Assembly (NCBI RefSeq): GCF_018861735.1
Contig: NZ_JAHLEB010000049.1
Span: forward strand, 1-38,822
Direction of reading: 5' to 3'
Length of the DNA: 38,822 nucleotides
DNA from: Clostridium lacusfryxellense
GTDB taxonomy: Bacteria > Bacillota > Clostridia > Clostridiales > Clostridiaceae
A program made the position numbers and the translations under genes. Of the stretch, positions 8,183-15,346 are shown piece after piece. Numbering within the stretch: the first letter of the stretch is position 1; the number at the start of each line of letters is the position of its first letter. Below the pieces are notes generated by a model. It had not been told where the DNA came from. It made no database searches and saw only the letters and a program-made list of their open reading frames with translations.

Positions 8183-9235
8183 TTATTTTTTCTCCAAATC
8201 TACAATGCCATTTTTATAAGCCTCAACCATTGCTAGCATTAGCGGTCCAAAACTATGATGTTCATCTCTACAAGGAAGTGGTAATGTTACATATGATTTT
8301 ACAGAACCTCGTTCTTCACCTTCACCTGGGCATAGACAACCTGGGCAACTAAGTTCCGTACTGAAATCCTCGTTAATGCTTATATTATTAAGACCATTAA
8401 GACCTTTTATAAAATACGGCATGTAAGTTTCCTTATCTAAAATACCAGTTCGAACACCTACGCCATAACCATAAATAATAATTGCACTACCCGAAGTTTC
8501 TTCATAAGAATATTCAAAAGGTATCTCTTGTCGCCAAAGTCCCCTTTTTGATTGATATGGTAAAAAAGCTGTAGATAAAGCTTTAAAATATCTTTCTGCT
8601 TTTCCCCTATGAACAGAATCCTTTGGAAGATACTGTACAAGTTCAATAAGACCTATATAACCCCACCCATTTCCACGCGACCAATGATCCTGTGAGTATA
8701 TGCCAGGACCCATAAAGTTTTTACATTGATGTAATAAACCATTAGATTGATCTAAAAATTCTTCATACATTAGAAATGCTTGTTTTGCTGCTTCATCAAT
8801 ATATGTTTGCTCCTTTAATGCAATACCTGCAAATAGTAAGTATGGAGTTATGGCCGCTGCTACATCAATCCAGATAAGTCCTGCTTTTGGATTACTTGGA
8901 AGGCACATTATACCTTTGCTATCCCTTGGTGCTTTCATGATTTCATCTGCATATTCTCTAATCTCTTCCTTTACCTCTGGCATAAAACCTAGCATGAATG
9001 CATATGCTTTTGCTATTCCACCAATTTTATAACTAGGAAAATTATATTGTGGGTGGTCTATTGCCCCTGGAAAATCAGATAAAATATTCTTAACTTTATC
9101 AATTAGTTCACCTTCTTCTGATGTTTCTGCTGTTTTTACGAGTCCGTATATTGCTAGTAGTCCATAATAATGTTTAACTATTTCCTTAGATTCATAATGT
9201 TCATAAAGTTTTTGAGAAATCTTTAAAGGATTCAT
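8183..9235 (-). CDS. GH105/GH88-type unsaturated uronyl hydrolase, copy A
   Basis: A 350-residue (alpha/alpha)6-barrel protein without signal peptide. The two Asp positions expected for hydration of 4,5-unsaturated uronides are present: Asp124 in LIWIDVAAAITPYL and Asp183 in SQDHWSRGNGW, the latter matching the YteR-like D-x-W-x-RGNGW motif. Such enzymes release the non-reducing unsaturated uronic acid left by polysaccharide lyases, in keeping with the heparinase-fold lyase of the same module. An unusual Cys motif, CPGCLCPGEG (Cys297, 300, 302), is conserved in copy B. The ATG has TTAGGAGG upstream. GH105 is preferred over GH88 from the RGNGW motif and length; linkage specificity is unknown. 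Confidence 0.83.
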   Translation of the reverse strand: MNPLKISQKLYEHYESKEIVKHYYGLLAIYGLVKTAETSEEGELIDKVKNILSDFPGAIDHPQYNFPSYKIGGIAKAYAFMLGFMPEVKEEIREYADEIMKAPRDSKGIMCLPSNPKAGLIWIDVAAAITPYLLFAGIALKEQTYIDEAAKQAFLMYEEFLDQSNGLLHQCKNFMGPGIYSQDHWSRGNGWGYIGLIELVQYLPKDSVHRGKAERYFKALSTAFLPYQSKRGLWRQEIPFEYSYEETSGSAIIIYGYGVGVRTGILDKETYMPYFIKGLNGLNNISINEDFSTELSCPGCLCPGEGEERGSVKSYVTLPLPCRDEHHSFGPLMLAMVEAYKNGIVDLEKK

Positions 9236-9366
9236 ACTTAATAACCTCCTAACTCTATTTCAATTACTTTTTATAAGTAACCTTTATCTCATTTTATTTT
9301 ACTGAAAAAGATTACTTAAACCCATATATAAAACGACTTTTTTTTGTACAATATGCTTATACTCTA

Positions 9367-11472
9367 CTAATTAATAACTAAGTTAAATTCTGTTTCAATA
9401 GTATTTTCACAATCAAGACCAATAAAGACCTTGAACTTCCCTGGTTCAATAATCCAGTCTATTTCTTGATTGTAGAAACCTAATTCAGCATTGCCTAATA
9501 CAAATTCTACTGTAACTGATTCTCCATAAGGTATTTGCACTCTTTTGAATCCTTTTAATTCAATAGCAGGCCTTAAAAGAGATGCTACACAATCCTGAAT
9601 ATAACATTGCAACACAGCTTCACCAGATTTTTCACCTGTATTTGTTACAAGAATTGAAGCTTTAGCTGATTCACCAATTTTAATAGAATTACTTTGTATT
9701 CTTATATTGGAAAGTTTAAAACTAGTGTATGTCAGTCCATATCCAAAATTAAATAAAGGTTTTTCTGTAATATCAATATATTTTAATTGACAAGCTCTAG
9801 CTTTTCTTTGTTGTATACTATTATAGTAAAGTGGTATTTGACCTTCTGAGCGAGGAAAAGTCACTGGAAGTCGGCCTCCAGGCTCAACCTCTCCTGTAAG
9901 AATTCTAGCTATAGCTTCTCCTCCTCCAGTTCCTGGGTGGAATACATAAAGGATTGAGGATACATATGGTAAAACTCTTGTAAGATTTAAAGGTCTACCT
10001 GCTACAATTACAAGAATTACTTTCTTACCAAGGTTGCTAAATGAAATTATTTGTTCTTCCTGTCCATCAGGTAGGTTTAAGTGAGCAATACTATTTCTCT
10101 CTCCAGATCTTAATGGGCTCTCCCCACCAAGGAAAAGCACATAATCTGAGTGCTCTGAATTATTTAATACTTCATCTGTAAACCTACTTGTATTAAATTT
10201 TATATCCGTATCAGGTAACTTCTTTTTCAAAGCATCCGATATAGAATCTACACCGTCTACTATACCATCTATTACCCATGTTCCAAAAAGTTCTTTAACA
10301 GCATCAGTAAAAGGTCCTGTAACATAAAGCTTTCTTATGTCCTTTGAAAGTGGAAGTACAGAATCCTTATTTACCAAAAGTACAGCAGCTTGTCTTGCAG
10401 CATCTACAGCTGTTTCGTAAACCTCTGGTGATATTTTATAAGATGCACTAGTTAATGATGAAATAGGTCTGTTCCAAAGGTTAAGACGTAATTTAATGGC
10501 TAATATACGAAGTACAGCATCATCAATTCTTTCCTCACTTACCTTTCCTTCTTTAACCAAAGCTTCCAAGTTTTCAACAAAACAACTGGACATCATATCC
10601 ATATCTATTCCTGAATTTGCAGCAATGCCAGAAGCATCTTTTCTATCTGCTGCAAACCTATAATTGGTCAAGTGGTTTGTAGTCCCGGCATCACTTACAA
10701 TGAAACCATCAAGACCACATACTTTTTTAATTAGTGTTTCTAATAAATATTTGCTGGCAGATACAGGTTCTCCATTTAAATCATGATATCCTGACATAAT
10801 GCTTCCTGCTCCAGCTTTTATTGCAGCAACAAAAGGAGGGAAGTAAATGTTAAGTAAAGTATTACGAGATATTTCCACTGTATTTGCATCGCGTCCACCT
10901 TCACAAGCTCCATAACCAATAAAGTGTTTTGGACATGACAAAATGCGGTCAGAGTTTCCAAGATCTTCACGATTTCTCCCCTGTAGTCCCCAAACAGATG
11001 CTTCAGCCAGCCTTGATGAAAGATAAGTATCCTCACCAAAGCCTTCAGCAATACGTCCCCACCTTGGATCTCTTGCAATATCCATCATAGGAGTGAATGT
11101 CCAATATATACCGTTATCGCTTGCTTCCTTAGCAACTATTTTGTAAGCCTTTTCAACCATTTCGGCATTAAAGCTTGCTGCCATTCCTAGTCCTATAGGA
11201 AACATAGTCCAATGTCCGTGAATAACATCCCGGCCAAAAAGAATAGGTACACCTACACCACTGTTTAGACTGGCTTCTATAAGCTTTTTATGCGCCTGTG
11301 TGGAACTTGTATCACGTTCATATGTTAAATAGGCTCCAATTTTTCCTTCTGATGCCAGTTTAAGTAATTCCTCTTCTTTTTCAATTGATGAATCAACTAG
11401 GTTCATTTGGCCTATTTTTTCAGTCAGAGTCATTTTTGCTAGTATTTTTTTTGCCTCGTTAATATAATTCAA
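9367..11472 (-). CDS. GH3 family glycoside hydrolase (cytoplasmic)
   Basis: A 701-residue beta-glycosidase of family 3, probably releasing non-reducing neutral sugars (glucose, xylose or similar) from imported oligosaccharides. The (beta/alpha)8 domain has RDVIHG (81-86), DPRWGR (135-140), KHF (182-184) and the nucleophile Asp261 in GFIVSDAG. In the second domain GGESPLRSGERN contains the likely acid/base, Glu458 by position. The C-terminal 110 residues form the fibronectin III-like domain. There is no signal peptide. The start codon is TTG at 11472, 7 nt after GAGGAGG. It is the first gene of module A and is divergent from the AraC gene at 11572, its likely regulator. Confidence 0.88.
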   Translation of the reverse strand: MNYINEAKKILAKMTLTEKIGQMNLVDSSIEKEEELLKLASEGKIGAYLTYERDTSSTQAHKKLIEASLNSGVGVPILFGRDVIHGHWTMFPIGLGMAASFNAEMVEKAYKIVAKEASDNGIYWTFTPMMDIARDPRWGRIAEGFGEDTYLSSRLAEASVWGLQGRNREDLGNSDRILSCPKHFIGYGACEGGRDANTVEISRNTLLNIYFPPFVAAIKAGAGSIMSGYHDLNGEPVSASKYLLETLIKKVCGLDGFIVSDAGTTNHLTNYRFAADRKDASGIAANSGIDMDMMSSCFVENLEALVKEGKVSEERIDDAVLRILAIKLRLNLWNRPISSLTSASYKISPEVYETAVDAARQAAVLLVNKDSVLPLSKDIRKLYVTGPFTDAVKELFGTWVIDGIVDGVDSISDALKKKLPDTDIKFNTSRFTDEVLNNSEHSDYVLFLGGESPLRSGERNSIAHLNLPDGQEEQIISFSNLGKKVILVIVAGRPLNLTRVLPYVSSILYVFHPGTGGGEAIARILTGEVEPGGRLPVTFPRSEGQIPLYYNSIQQRKARACQLKYIDITEKPLFNFGYGLTYTSFKLSNIRIQSNSIKIGESAKASILVTNTGEKSGEAVLQCYIQDCVASLLRPAIELKGFKRVQIPYGESVTVEFVLGNAELGFYNQEIDWIIEPGKFKVFIGLDCENTIETEFNLVIN

Positions 11473-11571
11473 AATATTTCCTCCTCTTGTTTAAAAGTAC
11501 TAATATATATATAATAATATTTATAATTAGAAAAGTAAATTGTTGAAAAATATGATTAGTTAGGTGATTAT
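11473..11571. promoter_or_regulatory. Divergent promoter region, GH3 operon / AraC gene
   Basis: 99 nt, very AT-rich, between divergent start codons. The two ribosome sites (GAGGAGG on minus, AGGTGAT on plus) are clear. Minus-strand TTTACT with a 17-nt spacer to TATTAT is one possible promoter; I cannot fix the promoters with confidence. Confidence 0.45.
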
Positions 11572-12345
11572 ATGATTAATATTCCTGAGTTACTTTATAT
11601 CTGGTATTACAAAGCACCAAAAATCAAAAACCATACGCCAAGAATAATTCCCGAGGGACAACAAGAGGTAGAAATTTTTTTTTCCGGTAAAGGATTTTTC
11701 GAGTATGAAGATAGTTTACTCGAAGTAGTTTCTGGAACTATTTTATGGCATACTCCTGGAGATAAAACAATATATATGAATGATTTGGAACATCCCTATG
11801 AATGCATAGTTGTAGCCTTTAAGTATGAGAATATTCGTAATATGCCACGCGTTAGTCATTGGACAGATAAATCACTATTGCAACAATTTATTAGTGATAT
11901 CTTAAATGAATATCATAAGGATTGCCCTGATATGACAAAACTTGCATGCTATGTCTATGGTCAATTATACTGGCAGAGTAAAGCACCTGATAATAAGATG
12001 CCTCTTCACGAAAAAAGAAGTATAGAAATTCAAAGAGTTATAAATTTTATTGAAAAGCATTTTGCTCAAAATATTAATATTGATAATTTATCCCAGGTTG
12101 CAGATATAAGTGTACCTCACTTTCATTCACTTTTTAAAAAATTCACAGGAAATACCCCTTATCACTTTATTCAGGCAAGGCGGCTTCAGGAAGCAAAAAT
12201 ACTTTTAGCTTCTACAAGGCTATCCGTTAAGGAAATAACCTTAAAATCAGGGTTTCATGATGTTGGAAATTTTTGCAGGGTTTTCAAACATAATAACGGA
12301 GTTACTGCTCAGGAGTATAGGTTACGTTATACTGACAAAAGATAA
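11572..12345 (+). CDS. AraC-family regulator with cupin sensor domain
   Basis: A 257-residue cytosolic one-component regulator. Residues about 20-110 form the AraC-type cupin (EVEIFFSGKGFFEYEDS, GTILWHTPGDKTIYM). The C-terminal 100 residues form the paired helix-turn-helix domain: NIDNLSQVADISVPHFHSLF with KKFTGNTPYHFI, then SVKEITLKSGFHDVGNFCRV and FKHNNGVTAQEYR. It is divergent from the GH3 gene across 99 nt and lies between modules A and B, so it most likely responds to a sugar product and controls module A, perhaps both. It ends at a hairpin shared with the convergent YhcH-like gene. Confidence 0.87.
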   Translation: MINIPELLYIWYYKAPKIKNHTPRIIPEGQQEVEIFFSGKGFFEYEDSLLEVVSGTILWHTPGDKTIYMNDLEHPYECIVVAFKYENIRNMPRVSHWTDKSLLQQFISDILNEYHKDCPDMTKLACYVYGQLYWQSKAPDNKMPLHEKRSIEIQRVINFIEKHFAQNINIDNLSQVADISVPHFHSLFKKFTGNTPYHFIQARRLQEAKILLASTRLSVKEITLKSGFHDVGNFCRVFKHNNGVTAQEYRLRYTDKR

Positions 12346-12349
12346 AAAC

Positions 12350-12399
12350 AAAAGAGGAAAGGTGAGCATTATATTTTAATGCTAATCTTGTCCTCTTTT
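12350..12399. terminator. Terminator between convergent AraC and YhcH-like genes
   Basis: Stem AAAAGAGGA (12350-12358) / TCCTCTTTT (12391-12399) with an inner stem AGCATTA (12365-12371) / TAATGCT (12377-12383). The T-rich end reads better leftward, for the YhcH-like gene, but it probably serves both. Confidence 0.7.
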
Positions 12400-12459
12400 C
12401 CCTCCACACGTTTCCTATCTGGAATATGCAAACCCATATAAAGCATTTAATAACTCTTC

Positions 12460-12909
12460 TTATAATAAAATTTTCACAACTGCCTTTTTAACAAATTGTT
12501 GTTGAGAGACTTTAATTCCAGGCATATGAGCATCCTCTGGAGCAAATAAAAGAAATGTGCCTTCATTAGCTATTAAATAATTCCCCTCACCCTCTAAGAA
12601 CAGAATATCTTTTTCTTGGTTATATTCACTCTTCATTTTCATTTCATTAATAGGCGCGTATCCTAGCTTCTCTTTCCCCAAAATTATGAATTGAATATCT
12701 AAATATTTTCTGTGTGCTTCCCATTTACCTTGTTCATTATTTTTTGTTTCATACTCTGCCACGCTTACATAAATATTTTTTCCATCGATTTCATATTTAC
12801 CTACTTCGAGTTTTGATAAATCTGTATTCTCAAGATATTTCAGAGCTTTTTCTATCCTTTTTGATAGACCATAATATTGTTTAGCATTACTTAATTTATC
12901 AATTATCAT
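12460..12909 (-). CDS. YhcH/YjgK/YiaL (EbgC) family cupin
   Basis: A 149-residue cytoplasmic cupin. Recognisable motifs are AHRKYLDIQFIILG, EKLGYAPI and LLFAPEDAHMPG, including the His and Glu/Asp positions that bind metal in the family. Members occur in sialate, uronate and beta-galactoside operons, where an anomerase/mutarotase or isomerase-like role has been proposed. Here it is the last gene of module B after the AllA-like cupin (53-nt gap). Opening or anomerising the released uronate is a plausible inference only. The ATG follows GGAGGAATAATAA. Confidence 0.85.
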   Translation of the reverse strand: MIIDKLSNAKQYYGLSKRIEKALKYLENTDLSKLEVGKYEIDGKNIYVSVAEYETKNNEQGKWEAHRKYLDIQFIILGKEKLGYAPINEMKMKSEYNQEKDILFLEGEGNYLIANEGTFLLFAPEDAHMPGIKVSQQQFVKKAVVKILL

Positions 12910-12962
12910 TTATTATTCCTCCATTTTCTTTTAACCTTTAATATCAGTGGCATAAATTATTC

Positions 12963-13370
12963 TTAAATGTTTATCTCTGTAGCTACATCATAAAATTCTG
13001 ATTCCATAACTGCATTTTCATAAATAGTTACAAATGAACATTCAGTAAGGCAAAGTGTTGCATGCCAAACTTTTTTATTAATACATACTGCCCGATCAAT
13101 CAAAAATATTTCCCATATTTCTGGTTCTTCATAAGCTGCAACACATAGCAGCGTCACGCCAGAAATGGGTTGAAAACACTCCATAGAGTTTGGGTGACAG
13201 GCGAGTCTTTTTATATTCTTTTCAATTACTTTGCTCACCGCAATTCTAAAACCAACAAGATTGAGTTCGCTTAATACAACTTGAAAATTATTCGGATTCT
13301 CCTTATCAAATCCAATTAATTTACCATATCTTTTAAAATTATCAGGATTAATATTATTAACTTTTTGCAT
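12963..13370 (-). CDS. AllA-like (ureidoglycolate lyase-type) cupin, unknown substrate
   Basis: A 135-residue cupin. FKRYGKLIGFD near the N-terminus, ACHPNSMECFQPISG and a VWHATL motif near the C-terminus follow the AllA pattern (xERHP..xQxFxP, then GVWHxPL). Ureidoglycolate metabolism is unlikely in a polysaccharide locus; a role as sugar-acid isomerase or lyase is more likely but unproven. I use ATG 13370 rather than GTG 13379 because AGGGAG lies 8 nt before the ATG and overlaps the earlier codon. A terminator hairpin separates it from the RraA-like gene upstream. Confidence 0.6.
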   Translation of the reverse strand: MQKVNNINPDNFKRYGKLIGFDKENPNNFQVVLSELNLVGFRIAVSKVIEKNIKRLACHPNSMECFQPISGVTLLCVAAYEEPEIWEIFLIDRAVCINKKVWHATLCLTECSFVTIYENAVMESEFYDVATEINI

Positions 13371-13416
13371 AATAATCACTCCCTATTATTCCACTAGAAT
13401 CCATTTTAAAAAAACA

Positions 13417-13442
13417 TAGGTATAATCATTTGATTATACCTA
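13417..13442 (-). terminator. Intra-operon terminator after RraA-like copy B
   Basis: TAGGTATAATCA (13417-13428), 2-nt loop, exact complement (13431-13442). On the minus strand it is followed within a few bases by T7, giving a complete intrinsic terminator. It would reduce read-through from the TRAP/lyase genes into the two cupin genes. Confidence 0.8.
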
Positions 13443-13455
13443 CACCAATTTTATA

Positions 13456-14163
13456 TTAGAAGTATCCACCTTTTTCAACTACTTGAGTTGGTGTGAGCCC
13501 TTCAAGAATCATATCCCTAATTTCCTTTTCATTTTCTTTTATATATTCTGCCTTTATTAAAACATCATAAGCGATTTTTCTTGGTACAACTATAACTCCA
13601 TCCATATCCCCAAATATAATATCTCCAGGATATATAAATACATTCCCTATCATTATTGGCATCTGATAACCTATCATTCTAAATCTTCCAAGCATACCAT
13701 TAGATGATTTAAATTTGCAAAACACAGGAAAATCTTGATCTAAAATTTCTTTAACATCACGAGCTCCACCATCAACTACAGCTCCTCTACACCCTCTTCT
13801 CTTTGATGCCATGGTCATGATTCCACCCCATTGAGTAGTTTCCTCATCTCCACTAGTATCCCAGACGCAAACTGAATCTTCACGGATTGCTTCTAGCATT
13901 TTCGCTCTTTGTTGCATTTCATTTTCTAACGTAAGGTTTTTAGAACCTTTTATTGTGAAAGCAATGCCTGCTACTCTCATATCTTCCCTTAATGCCATAA
14001 TACTTGGTGGTAATGCTTGTTGTAAATAACAAAATTCTCTTAGGACGTCGTTTACTGCTGCAGTAAACACCTTCTCGTATCTATCACATAATTCTTTTTC
14101 TGATATTGGTAGCTCACATATAGTTAGCTTGTCCCTTTGTTCCTTTAATTTATCTAAATCCAT
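13456..14163 (-). CDS. RraA-like aldolase-family protein, copy B
   Basis: A 235-residue near-duplicate of the protein at 7362-8069, with all signature motifs unchanged: QWGGIM, RGAVVDGGARD, and GDIIFGDMDGVIVVP. The roughly 16 differences are mostly conservative (K/R, D/E, I/V, L/I), which suggests both copies are under selection and have the same activity. It follows GH105-type copy B by 100 nt, the same order as in module A. The ATG follows CGGAGGTAATAAAA. A terminator follows directly. Confidence 0.85.
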   Translation of the reverse strand: MDLDKLKEQRDKLTICELPISEKELCDRYEKVFTAAVNDVLREFCYLQQALPPSIMALREDMRVAGIAFTIKGSKNLTLENEMQQRAKMLEAIREDSVCVWDTSGDEETTQWGGIMTMASKRRGCRGAVVDGGARDVKEILDQDFPVFCKFKSSNGMLGRFRMIGYQMPIMIGNVFIYPGDIIFGDMDGVIVVPRKIAYDVLIKAEYIKENEKEIRDMILEGLTPTQVVEKGGYF

Positions 14164-14263
14164 TTTTATTACCTCCGATTATTTATTTTAATAAACTCAT
14201 TATTTTAATGTCTTATAGCGACTACCATAAACCCTGTCCCTTTAGACAATATAACCTATATTC

Positions 14264-15316
14264 TTAGTTTCTTTTTAAATCTACTATACCATTTTTATAA
14301 GCCTCAACCAGTGGCAACATGATCAATCCAAAACTGTGGTGTTCATCTGTATATGGAAGTTTTAACGTAACATACGCTTTTATAGTACCTTTTTCCTCAT
14401 CTTCACCTGGGCAAAGGCACTCAGGGCAACCTAGTTCTGTACTAAAGTCTTCATTAATAGTTAAATCATTAAGTCCATTAATTCCTTTTATGAAAGATGG
14501 CATGTAAGTTTCCTTGTCTAAAATGCCCATTCGGATACCTACTCCGTAACCATATAGAATAAGTCCAGAACCAGAGGCCTCCTCGTAGGAGTATTCAAAG
14601 GGTATTTCCTGGCGCCAAAGTCCTCTACTAGATTGATATGGTAACATAGCCTTAGATAAATCTTTGAAATATCTTTCTGCTTTTTCTCTATGAATAGAAT
14701 CCTTTGGAAGATACTGAACCAATTCAGCTAGTCCCAAAAATCCCCATCCATTTCCACGTGACCAATGATCTTCTGAGTATTTACCAGGGCCTACAAAGTT
14801 TTTACATTGGTGGAGCAAACCATTATCAGTATCCAAAAATTCTTCATAGATTAAAAATGTTTGTTTTGCAGCTTCATCAATATAGGATTGCTCCTTTAAG
14901 GCTGTACCTGCAAATAGTAAATATGGTGTTACGGCCATAGCTATATCAACCCATATGAGTTCTTCTTTTGGTTTATATGGATTGCACATTATACCCTTAC
15001 TGTCCCTTGTTGCTTTCATCATTTCATCTGCATATTCCCTAACCTGCTCCTTAGCCTCAGGGATAAAACCTTTCATAAATGCATATGCTTTTGCTATTCC
15101 ACCGATTTTATAGTTAGGAAAATTATATCGTGGATGCTCCATTTTATCTGGAAAATTAGATAGAATTTTTTTAAACTTTTCAGTTAATTCACTATCCTCT
15201 GATACCTCTGCCGTTTGTACTAGTCCATATATTGCTAGTAGTCCATAATAATTCATAATTGTTTCTTTAGATTCATAATGTTCATAAATCTTTTGAGAAA
15301 TTTTTAAAGTATTCAT
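14264..15316 (-). CDS. GH105/GH88-type unsaturated uronyl hydrolase, copy B
   Basis: A 350-residue paralogue of the protein at 8183-9235, collinear without gaps. Asp124 (LIWVDIAMAVTPYL) and Asp183 (SEDHWSRGNGW) are both kept, as is the Cys motif CPECLCPG (Cys297, 300, 302). Start choice: ATG 15331 would add MEVIG, but its codons are the ribosome site itself (ATGGAGG). ATG 15316 lies 8 nt after GGAGG and gives the same length as copy A. It begins 30 nt after the stop of the heparinase-fold lyase, so the two are surely cotranscribed. It probably removes the unsaturated uronate from lyase products. Confidence 0.83.
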   Translation of the reverse strand: MNTLKISQKIYEHYESKETIMNYYGLLAIYGLVQTAEVSEDSELTEKFKKILSNFPDKMEHPRYNFPNYKIGGIAKAYAFMKGFIPEAKEQVREYADEMMKATRDSKGIMCNPYKPKEELIWVDIAMAVTPYLLFAGTALKEQSYIDEAAKQTFLIYEEFLDTDNGLLHQCKNFVGPGKYSEDHWSRGNGWGFLGLAELVQYLPKDSIHREKAERYFKDLSKAMLPYQSSRGLWRQEIPFEYSYEEASGSGLILYGYGVGIRMGILDKETYMPSFIKGINGLNDLTINEDFSTELGCPECLCPGEDEEKGTIKAYVTLKLPYTDEHHSFGLIMLPLVEAYKNGIVDLKRN

Positions 15317-15346
15317 ACCAATAACCTCCATTTAATTTTTTTTAGT

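Noticed and set aside
7362-14163. Annotation of the RraA-like proteins as RNase E regulators or menaquinone methyltransferases
   Set aside because: These are legacy names; the visible motifs and the sugar-acid context fit the aldolase branch of the family.
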